Below are positions 1 through 4,508 of a stretch of DNA of 5,037 nucleotides, one piece after another. Below the pieces are notes generated by a model. It made no database searches. It was not told the origin of the DNA and saw only the letters and a list, made by a program, of their open reading frames with translations. The DNA is from Planctomycetota bacterium (GTDB lineage: Bacteria; Planctomycetota; Phycisphaerae; Sedimentisphaerales; Anaerohalosphaeraceae). The stretch covers positions 1-5,037 of the forward strand of contig JAAYQH010000101.1 of NCBI GenBank assembly GCA_012519365.1, read 5' to 3'. How positions within the stretch are numbered: position 1 is the stretch's first letter; each line of letters begins with the position of its first letter. Position numbers and translations under genes: made by a program.

Positions 1-36
1 GAATTCCGCCGAAAACTGTCGTCTTTTTGAGGTCAT
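1..36 (-). CDS. Transposase OrfA N-terminus, IS3 family, truncated by the window edge
   Basis: The minus strand from 36 reads MTSKRRQFSAEF and is still open at base 1. This closely matches the usual start of IS3-family OrfA proteins (KRRRFSxEFKxxVALEAL), where it leads into the helix-turn-helix that binds the element's ends. In IS3 elements OrfA is normally followed by OrfB, the DDE catalytic part, which is joined to it by a programmed -1 frameshift; that part would lie outside the window. An AAGGA ribosome-binding sequence (complement of 47-51) sits 10 bp before the ATG, slightly far but acceptable. Twelve residues are too few to name a subgroup or to say whether the copy is intact. The segment is far too short for length-filtered ORF calling and is easily missed. 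Confidence 0.66.
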   Translation of the reverse strand, partial: MTSKRRQFSAEF

Positions 37-120
37 TGTTTCGAGTTCCTTTCTGGGCTTTTCGCTCCAGTATACCCGAAAACAACTCCACCTTAAACCC
101 CTGTCCAGTTTTTGGGGACA
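1..120 (-). mobile_element. End of an insertion sequence (probable IS3 family), continuing beyond the left edge
   Basis: Read on the minus strand, this segment has the layout of the left end of an IS3-family element: a tip beginning TGTCCCC at 120, a leader of about 84 bp, then a start codon at 36 opening into an OrfA-like transposase N-terminus. A TATACT box (complement of 69-74) could be the -10 of the weak transposase promoter; no good -35 accompanies it. The tip contains TGTCC (102-106) paired with GGACA (116-120), and CCCC (98-101) could pair with GGGG (114-117) instead. Because the other end is outside the window, neither the matching terminal repeat nor the target duplication can be confirmed. 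The family call rests on the 12 visible transposase residues and the layout; the exact outer boundary at 120 is inferred. Confidence 0.68.
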
Positions 121-123
121 CGC

Positions 124-405
124 TTATATGTCGAGATCGTCGCCAAAATGTATCTCGACATTTTCTCGGTAAAGTTTATCTGATTCCTTCATTTTGTGCC
201 GCGCGATCATCAGCCGAATTGCATAGCCGATAGCGGAAAACCCGGCCACAAAAAAAACCGCCGCAGCCAGAAAAGCGAACAGGTCTTTCAATAGAAACAC
301 CAGCATCCCAAAACCGATCAGCAATAGACCGGTTATAAACGCTGTCCATGCCAAACTTTTGGCCGCCTCTGAAAACGGGTCACCTTGATAGAAAAATCGA
401 AACAT
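124..405 (-). CDS. Small two-helix membrane protein of unknown function (93 aa)
   Basis: I do not recognise a named family. The protein has a short N-terminus rich in aromatic residues (MFRFFYQGDP), then two hydrophobic stretches at about residues 18-39 and 43-66, separated by a tight turn containing KD. A basic segment (RLMIARHKMK) and a mixed-charge tail ending in acidic residues (FGDDLDI) follow. The positive charge after the second helix suggests that both termini face the cytoplasm, as a helical hairpin in the inner membrane. The start is supported by AAGGAT (complement of 411-416) six or so bases before the ATG. The gene is transcribed away from smpB. Its stop codon (TAA, complement of 124-126) lies only 3 bp from the tip of the neighbouring insertion sequence, so the reading frame appears complete although any native terminator has been displaced. 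No catalytic motif is visible. Confidence 0.75.
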   Translation of the reverse strand: MFRFFYQGDPFSEAAKSLAWTAFITGLLLIGFGMLVFLLKDLFAFLAAAVFFVAGFSAIGYAIRLMIARHKMKESDKLYRENVEIHFGDDLDI

Positions 406-410
406 AATAC

Positions 411-416
411 ATCCTT
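411..416 (-). promoter_or_regulatory. Shine-Dalgarno sequence of the small membrane-protein gene
   Basis: The minus strand reads AAGGAT followed by a short spacer and ATG at 405. It fixes the start of the 93-residue protein and shows that this gene uses ordinary SD-led initiation, unlike smpB on the other side of the same intergenic region. Confidence 0.6.
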
Positions 417-564
417 AAAAAGATAAAGGGTCAAGAGAAGTTACTCACCCTCACGACCTTTGGCACAGTCATCCGTACATTTTTCCCATTCTACACTATC
501 TTACGGTTTCGTCCAGTTCAATGTGCGTCAAAAAATCCGCCTCATCATTCCCGCACCTTCGGTC

Positions 565-592
565 TTGCAAACTCAGGGGCTTTTGTTATGAT
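565..592 (+). promoter_or_regulatory. smpB promoter, extended -10 type, predicting a leaderless mRNA
   Basis: TTGCAA (565-570) and TATGAT (587-592) are separated by 16 bp, and TG at 584-585 gives an extended -10 (TGT before TATGAT). Only 8 bp lie between the -10 box and the ATG of smpB at 601, so transcription would start at or within one or two bases of the start codon. No Shine-Dalgarno sequence is present, which fits leaderless translation. The promoter is a reading by eye against the sigma-70 consensus (4/6 and 5/6 matches), not a computed score. Confidence 0.5.
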
Positions 593-600
593 GGTCGCCT

Positions 601-1074
601 ATGACAGAGCCCAAACACCAACTTACAACCGGTTCCGTAGCACGGAACAAACGCGCTTGGCACGACTATGAAATCGTCGAAAAAGTCGAGGCCGGGCTCC
701 AATTGGTCGGCACCGAAGTGAAGAGTCTGCGAAATAAGCAGTGCGACCTTGAGGGGGCATTTGCGCGAATTCAGGATGGGGAATGCTGGTTGATGGGCTG
801 CAAAATCGCTCCCTACGCACAAGGCGGCTATGTCAATCACGACCCTTTGCGAAAACGTAAACTCCTGCTGCATCGCAGCCAAATTAAAAAAATTCGCACC
901 AAACTGGAGCAACGCGGTTTTACGTTGATTCCGCTAAGTGTTTATTTTAACTCACGCGGCTTGGCCAAAGTGGAGCTGGGACTGGCTCACGGCAAGCGCA
1001 AATACGACAAACGCCGACAACTGCACGAACAACAGGTAAGACGCGATATGAATCGCGGCTTTAATCGAAAATGA
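601..1074 (+). CDS. smpB: SsrA-binding protein SmpB (trans-translation)
   Basis: SmpB binds tmRNA (SsrA) and brings it to ribosomes stalled on broken mRNAs, so that the nascent chain is tagged for proteolysis and the ribosome is released; it acts in the cytoplasm. Family signatures are clear: NKRAWHDYEIVEKVEAGL (16-33), the VGTEVKSLR segment (36-44) that begins the tmRNA-binding barrel, DPLRKRKLLLH (81-91), GFTLIPLSVYF (106-116) and GLAHGKRKYDKR (127-138). The basic tail after DKR, which enters the ribosomal decoding site and mRNA channel, is complete and ends in FNRK. The length of 157 residues is normal. ATG 601 is the natural start: it gives the usual short leader before the conserved part, and the promoter sits directly upstream. 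The tmRNA gene itself is not in this window. A DUF1844 gene follows after 47 bp on the same strand and may be cotranscribed. Confidence 0.97.
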   Translation: MTEPKHQLTTGSVARNKRAWHDYEIVEKVEAGLQLVGTEVKSLRNKQCDLEGAFARIQDGECWLMGCKIAPYAQGGYVNHDPLRKRKLLLHRSQIKKIRTKLEQRGFTLIPLSVYFNSRGLAKVELGLAHGKRKYDKRRQLHEQQVRRDMNRGFNRK

Positions 1075-1105
1075 AAAGATAAGATAACCCCTATTGCTGT
1101 AAAGC

Positions 1106-1114
1106 GAGGAAGGA
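1106..1114 (+). promoter_or_regulatory. Strong Shine-Dalgarno sequence of the DUF1844 gene
   Basis: GAGGAAGGA lies 7 bp before the ATG at 1122. It decides the start of the DUF1844 protein, and its strength contrasts with the absence of any SD before smpB. The short smpB-to-DUF1844 gap shows no hairpin followed by a T-run, so read-through from smpB is plausible. Confidence 0.7.
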
Positions 1115-1121
1115 CGACATT

Positions 1122-1499
1122 ATGGCCGATGAAGCCAAAGAAAAAAAATTGATCATCGACGAAGATTGGAAAGCACAGGCCCAAAAAGAAAAACAACAGC
1201 TCAAAGAAGAAGTGGAAAAGGCCTCTTCGAGAAAAGAGCGTTCCGATTTGCCGGAGGCCGATTTTGCCGGGCTGGTCAGCATGCTGGCTACCCAGGCTTT
1301 TTATGCGTTGGGGCTGATTCGTACCGAAGAAGACAAAGACAAACAGATCGAGCCGGACTGGGCGATGGCACGCTATAATATAGACTTGCTGGCGATGCTT
1401 GAGGACAAATGCAAAGGCAATTTGCAGCCGGAGGAAAAGGCAATGCTCGATGCCACACTTAGCCAATTGCGGATTGCCTTTGTCGAATTATCAAAATAA
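1122..1499 (+). CDS. DUF1844 domain-containing protein (125 aa)
   Basis: This belongs to the DUF1844 family, small proteins of unknown function common in Planctomycetes, other PVC bacteria and Deltaproteobacteria. The N-terminal third is highly charged and probably helical (residues 1-44, including IDEDWKAQAQKEKQQLKEE, resembling a short coiled coil). The conserved domain follows: FAGLVSMLATQAFYALG (48-64), DWAMARYNIDLLAMLEDKCKGNL (79-101) and the closing LQPEEKAMLDATLSQLRIAFVEL. The conserved part has the family's usual features: F..LVS.L..QA...LG, then AR..IDLL.ML..K..GNL and a final LR helix. No signal peptide or membrane segment is seen, so it is probably cytoplasmic. The gene lies between smpB and trpC in the same direction; this position does not reveal its job. 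The family assignment is firm but the function is unknown. Confidence 0.9.
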   Translation: MADEAKEKKLIIDEDWKAQAQKEKQQLKEEVEKASSRKERSDLPEADFAGLVSMLATQAFYALGLIRTEEDKDKQIEPDWAMARYNIDLLAMLEDKCKGNLQPEEKAMLDATLSQLRIAFVELSK

Positions 1500-1510
1500 G
1501 ACCAAAACAA

Positions 1511-1552
1511 GATGTCTGACTTTTGATTTCTGATGTCTGACCTCCGATTTCT
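1511..1552 (+). repeat. 21-bp tandem repeat, two copies, between the DUF1844 gene and trpC
   Basis: Two adjacent 21-bp units (1511-1531 and 1532-1552) both begin GATGTCTGAC and end GATTTCT; they differ only at unit positions 11, 13 and 14 (18 of 21 identical). Each unit is itself built from two similar halves of about 10-11 bp ending in TGAC or TTTCT, and a partial third unit (GAGCTGAG) runs into the trpC ribosome-binding site. The repeat is non-coding and shows no inverted symmetry, so it is unlikely to be a terminator. It resembles simple dispersed intergenic repeats rather than an operator, but its role is unknown. Confidence 0.75.
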
Positions 1553-1567
1553 GAGCTGAGGATAACA

Positions 1568-2386
1568 ATGGAACACATACTCGATATGATTTTGGCGGAC
1601 ACCCGCCAGGCCTTAGTGCGTCGCAAAGCGGAAGTTTCGCTTGAAATCCTGAAAGAAAAAGCCCTCGTTCAGCCCAAATGCCGCAATTTCTATCATGCGG
1701 TCACAAAACCCAATCGGCGTGGCCTGAATGTCATCGCCGAGATCAAAAAAGCCTCGCCCTCGGCCGGGCTAATTCGCGAGGATTTTGACCCTGTTCAGAT
1801 CGCCCAAATCTATCAAACCTGCGGCGCCGATGCGGTCAGTGTACTGACCGAGGAAAAGTATTTTCAGGGTCGATTGGAATATCTCACGACCGTCAAAGAG
1901 GCGATTCAACTGCCGGTGTTGCGAAAGGATTTTATTGTCGATCCGTATCAGGTTTATGAGGCCCGAGCCGCCGGTGCTGATGCGATTTTGCTGATTGCCG
2001 AGGCCCTGACGCCGTCGATGCTGATGGATTTGCTGATTTTGGCCAATGACTTGACGCTGACGACACTGATTGAGGTACATGACGCCGATTCGCTGCTGCA
2101 AGTTCGCAGTCTAATCGGTTTCCCCCAAAAACACTACAGCGTCTTGGGTATCAACAACCGCGATCTGCGTACGATGCAAGTGGATATCAACACCACCGCC
2201 CGCCTGGCCGAGTTGGTTGAGCAGCGCCGCGAGCTGATCGCCGAAAGCGGCATTCGCTCTCGCCGCGACGTAGAAAAATTGATTCGTCTCGGTATCGGCG
2301 GCGTATTGATCGGCCAGACGCTGTGTGCCGCGCCCGATATTGCCGCGAAGTTTAACGAACTCTTTGAGCCGGAGCCAAGGGAGTGA
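1568..2386 (+). CDS. trpC: Indole-3-glycerol-phosphate synthase TrpC
   Basis: TrpC closes and decarboxylates 1-(2-carboxyphenylamino)-1-deoxyribulose 5-phosphate to indole-3-glycerol phosphate, the step before tryptophan synthase. It is a cytoplasmic (beta/alpha)8 barrel. The key residues are in order: AEIKKASPS (57-65, with E58 and the phosphate/substrate lysine K60), LRKDFI (118-123, with the catalytic lysine K120), LIEVHD (167-172, with the catalytic glutamate E169), GINNRDL (194-200) and AESGI (225-229, E226/S227). GVLIGQTL near residue 245 closes the phosphate site. The length of 272 residues is normal for a monofunctional enzyme; there is no fused TrpF domain. GAGGA at 1558-1562 lies 5 bp before ATG 1568. 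No other trp gene is present here, so trpC is either isolated or scattered from the rest of its pathway. Its stop overlaps the start of the transporter gene. Confidence 0.97.
   Translation: MEHILDMILADTRQALVRRKAEVSLEILKEKALVQPKCRNFYHAVTKPNRRGLNVIAEIKKASPSAGLIREDFDPVQIAQIYQTCGADAVSVLTEEKYFQGRLEYLTTVKEAIQLPVLRKDFIVDPYQVYEARAAGADAILLIAEALTPSMLMDLLILANDLTLTTLIEVHDADSLLQVRSLIGFPQKHYSVLGINNRDLRTMQVDINTTARLAELVEQRRELIAESGIRSRRDVEKLIRLGIGGVLIGQTLCAAPDIAAKFNELFEPEPRE
2371..2374 (+). promoter_or_regulatory. Shine-Dalgarno sequence inside the end of trpC, for the downstream transporter
   Basis: GGAG (2371-2374) is 8 bp before the GTG at 2383. A second purine run, AAGGGAG, touches the start codon and is too close to serve. 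This site supports the GTG start that overlaps the trpC stop rather than the in-frame ATG 36 bp further on. Confidence 0.5.
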
Positions 2387-3195
2387 ACCCTGTAACGTTG
2401 TCCACCATCGGCTTGGCAATGGGCCTGTTCGGAGGCATGCTCGGCATCGGCGGCTCACTGATTATGATCCCGGCTTTGGTGTTTTTTTACGGCGAAAATC
2501 AACACCTCTATCAGGCATCGTCGATGATCTGCAATTTTTGCGTAGCTTCGGCCTCACTTTTAGCCCATCGAAAGGCCCGGACCTTGGTTCCCGAAGTACT
2601 GTGGCGCATGATTCCAATGGCGGTGGCAGGTATTGTCGCCGGCGTGGCGCTGAGCAATATTCCTTTTTTTGCAGGCAAAAATAGTTACCTTCTGGCCCGT
2701 TTGTTCGGCGGCTATTTGGCGGCAGTGGCAATCTATAATGCCGCACGCATGTCCCGCCGACCTGCGCCCAGTAGCAACGTGAGCAACCCCGGCGCCTATC
2801 AAACGCCTCTATTAAAAAAAATCTCAAGCGGTATCGGCCTGCTAACCGGATTGGCCGCCGGTTTGCTGGGAATCGGAGCCGGCTCGGTGGCTACGCCCCT
2901 GCAGCAGTTTTTGCTGCGTCTCCCACTGACGCAGGCAATGAGCAATTCTGCCTCCATTATTGTCGGCATCGCCTGGATCGGCGCTGTTTACAAAACCGCC
3001 ACATTGCCGCAACACGGAATCGCCGTTTCCGACTCGCTTAAAATTGCCGCCTGGATTATCCCGACGGCACTGCTGGGCGGATTCGTAGGGGGCCACTTGA
3101 TGCACCTCTTGCCCCGTTGGGTTGTCAGAGGATTATTTATCGCCGTGTGCCTTGTCGGCGCGTGGAAGCTACTTACCGTTTCGCCGGCCGCATAG
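2383..3195 (+). CDS. TauE/SafE-family (DUF81) membrane transporter
   Basis: This is a polytopic inner-membrane protein of the TauE/SafE (formerly DUF81) family, whose members are linked to export of sulfite, sulfoacetate and other organosulfur anions; the substrate here cannot be read from sequence. Hydrophobic segments fall at about residues 8-35, 47-62, 76-96, 103-121, 149-171, 184-203, 219-238 and 246-265, giving eight helices. The family's two-fold repeat is visible: GLFGGMLGIGGS...P (14-30) and GLAAGLLGIGAGS...P (156-172) open each half, with a polar loop at 122-146 between them. The length of 270 residues is typical. The GTG start overlaps the trpC stop in the sequence GTGA, so translation is probably coupled to trpC; ATG at residue 13 is the alternative start but would cut into the first helix region. 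Whether the coupling means a link with tryptophan metabolism is unknown. Confidence 0.9.
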   Translation: MNPVTLSTIGLAMGLFGGMLGIGGSLIMIPALVFFYGENQHLYQASSMICNFCVASASLLAHRKARTLVPEVLWRMIPMAVAGIVAGVALSNIPFFAGKNSYLLARLFGGYLAAVAIYNAARMSRRPAPSSNVSNPGAYQTPLLKKISSGIGLLTGLAAGLLGIGAGSVATPLQQFLLRLPLTQAMSNSASIIVGIAWIGAVYKTATLPQHGIAVSDSLKIAAWIIPTALLGGFVGGHLMHLLPRWVVRGLFIAVCLVGAWKLLTVSPAA

Positions 3196-3289
3196 CGCCT
3201 TTAACAAAACACTCTGCTTTCCGGAACATACGATCCCGCGGGGCATGCCCTCTCTTATCCCTTTGACCATCTTTTGTGACTACTACAAA
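3196..3289. other. Convergent intergenic region without a clear terminator
   Basis: The transporter and the prepilin-like gene converge here. The only symmetric sequences are CCCGCGGG (3235-3242) and the overlapping GGGCATGCCC (3241-3250), followed on the plus strand by a pyrimidine stretch (TCTCTTATCCCTTT). The hairpin would have only three or four stem pairs and no real T-run, so it is at best a weak plus-strand terminator. Confidence 0.35.
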
Positions 3290-4174
3290 TCAGAGCATCG
3301 GAATATAGCCGTGATTCATATACTCCATATCAGGATTATTATTCTGTACTCGATCGGTAATTGTCCCCTTCATTAAATCAATAGTCCGCTGGTCTTCCCA
3401 TCGTTTTTTCTCCGCGTGTCCGTCGGCAAACCCAATGGTACTCTGATCGTTGTGATAATAAGCCGGCCAATCCCACCATTGCCAGTAGTTGCCGTTTTCC
3501 ATCAACACAAAACCGCCTTGATTCCATACTTGTTGCTTGGCAGAAACATCTTCTTCCACGAACACATGCTTATTGCCCGGCGACCGAATGTCAGTAAAAC
3601 GAGTAGCTACCTTCAGTACGCGTGTTTGGCCGTTTGGCATGTTCACAGTGCGATATTGTGAAATCGGTGAATAAAGCCCACCCGAGCGCCGTATAAAATC
3701 TTCTCCATTCATCAACCCTGTAATCGCGTAGCTGCGATACACCGCATAGGGCTCAATTTCTCGAACCATCGTGCGGTCCCCAGGGCAATGGTACAACTCG
3801 ACATCGTTGGTATAGGGAAATAGTTTTCCCGCACGAATACCGTTGAGCCGATATTCAAGGGTAATCTCATTATCAGGGGGGACGACATGTAATTCAGGAT
3901 TATCACTGTCGTGATATAAGGGACGTTCAACCCAGCGATAAGGAGTGGCACGGGTACCGGAGTAATACGTTGAGCCGCCTACAAGCAGTCCATCATAATT
4001 TTCTTGATACAGGTGCCATGCTGTCGACAGTCCTTTTTGGTTCGCCAGACATACTGCACCCGTGGCCACTTCCTTGACCACACGCAGCGACGGGACAATA
4101 ATCGACATAAGCAGGGCGATAATAGCGATGACAACCAGCAGTTCAATGAGCGTAAAGGCCTTTGTGCGTTCCAT
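3290..4174 (-). CDS. Prepilin-like protein with type IV pilin N-terminus and H-X9-DG motif
   Basis: The N-terminus is a class III (prepilin) signal: a six-residue leader MERTKA, then FTLIELLVVIAIIALLMSIIVPSL. The expected cleavage by prepilin peptidase is between A6 and F7, with the conserved glutamate at mature position 5 (E11); the hydrophobic helix anchors the protein and packs it into a pilus or pseudopilus. The rest (about 31-294) is a globular domain with the pattern typical of planctomycete prepilin-like proteins: C42 in CLANQKGL, C130 in YHCPGDR, and a late H241 followed by nine residues and DG (251-252) in GFADGHAE. This is the prepilin-processing-associated H-X9-DG motif. A run of aromatic residues (229-240, several W and Y) is notable. 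Position -1 of the cleavage site is alanine instead of glycine. The start chosen is the second ATG (4174), because AGGA lies 5 bp before it; the ATG 12 bp upstream has no such site. The gene stands alone here with no pilus-assembly genes. Actual assembly into a filament is inferred. Confidence 0.88.
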   Translation of the reverse strand: MERTKAFTLIELLVVIAIIALLMSIIVPSLRVVKEVATGAVCLANQKGLSTAWHLYQENYDGLLVGGSTYYSGTRATPYRWVERPLYHDSDNPELHVVPPDNEITLEYRLNGIRAGKLFPYTNDVELYHCPGDRTMVREIEPYAVYRSYAITGLMNGEDFIRRSGGLYSPISQYRTVNMPNGQTRVLKVATRFTDIRSPGNKHVFVEEDVSAKQQVWNQGGFVLMENGNYWQWWDWPAYYHNDQSTIGFADGHAEKKRWEDQRTIDLMKGTITDRVQNNNPDMEYMNHGYIPML

Positions 4175-4274
4175 ATCGATCCTCATCTTAAGAATTGTGA
4201 AAAGAGAATGAAATTTATTCTATAAACCATCTGTGGCTTCCGGCCTAAATTGAATACTGTGAACCACTCCATTT

Positions 4275-4280
4275 ATTATA
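4275..4280 (-). promoter_or_regulatory. Candidate -10 box for the prepilin-like gene
   Basis: The complement of 4275-4280 is a perfect TATAAT, about 100 bp before the chosen start codon. The -35 is weak (TTAGAA, three of six, with an 18-bp spacer), so an activator may be needed or the box may be a chance product of the AT-rich surroundings. If used, the leader would be close to 95 bases. Confidence 0.35.
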
Positions 4281-4471
4281 GGCATATAATTTACAAATTC
4301 TAAATAAATTCACAAAAAATTGCATTTATTCGTAAAAAAAATATACAACTTGTCTTTATGCGAACATTTTTACTCTTCATCTATCCAACAGATGTCAGCC
4401 TTCACAGTGAGAAACTCTAAAATCACAGTTGGAATTTCATTATCGGAAGCGAATTTCTTTGCAAAAAAGTG

Positions 4472-4500
4472 GTTACACTTTTGCGGTTTTTGTTTACAAT
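4472..4500 (+). promoter_or_regulatory. maf promoter, predicting a leaderless or near-leaderless mRNA
   Basis: GTTACA (4472-4477, four of six) and TACAAT (4495-4500, five of six) are separated by 17 bp. The ATG of maf at 4509 begins 8 bp after the -10 box, the same distance as at smpB. No Shine-Dalgarno sequence precedes the ATG (the intervening bases are ACCTGCCC). This is a visual match and the -35 is not strong. Confidence 0.42.
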
Positions 4501-4508
4501 ACCTGCCC

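Larger units (their letters stand above)
4175..4508. other. AT-rich divergent regulatory region between the prepilin-like gene and maf
   Basis: No gene is supported in this stretch. The section 4201-4380 is strongly AT-rich compared with the neighbouring genes. It holds back-to-back TATAAT boxes (minus strand at 4275-4280 and plus strand at 4285-4290), four copies of TGTGAA or its complement TTCACA (4196-4201, 4258-4263, 4309-4314, 4401-4406), and three ATTTATT words (4213, 4271, 4324). The right end carries the probable maf promoter. I see no tRNA-like fold, riboswitch core or terminator. Confidence 0.6.

Noticed and set aside
27..233. Plus-strand open frame of 68 codons near the left edge
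   Set aside because: It runs antisense through the IS end and the small membrane-protein gene, has no SD, and its protein has no recognisable composition or motif.
987..1466. Minus-strand open frame of 159 codons opposite smpB and the DUF1844 gene
   Set aside because: It is antisense to two confidently identified genes; its phenylalanine-rich protein is the mirror of their lysine/glutamate-rich codons.
1511..1552. A CRISPR array or its remnant
   Set aside because: The units are directly adjacent with no spacers and no inverted symmetry.
2462..2827. Minus-strand open frame of 121 codons inside the transporter gene
   Set aside because: It is entirely antisense to a clear TauE/SafE gene, with no SD and no family resemblance.
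3235..3250. Overlapping palindromes CCCGCGGG and GGGCATGCCC as a bidirectional terminator
   Set aside because: The hairpin stems are three or four pairs at usable loop size and no T-run follows on either strand.
3122..3376. Plus-strand open frame spanning the convergent gap
   Set aside because: It overlaps the ends of two supported genes in the wrong frame or strand, and its product resembles no protein known to me.
4175..4186. Upstream ATG (4186) as the start of the prepilin-like gene
   Set aside because: It adds only MRID, lacks an SD, and its bases include the AGGA that serves the second ATG; a shorter basic leader also fits prepilins better.
4196..4406. CRP-type binding sites based on TGTGA/TCACA half-sites
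   Set aside because: No pair has the required 6-bp spacing; the half-sites are 50-90 bp apart, so only an unspecified operator can be suggested.
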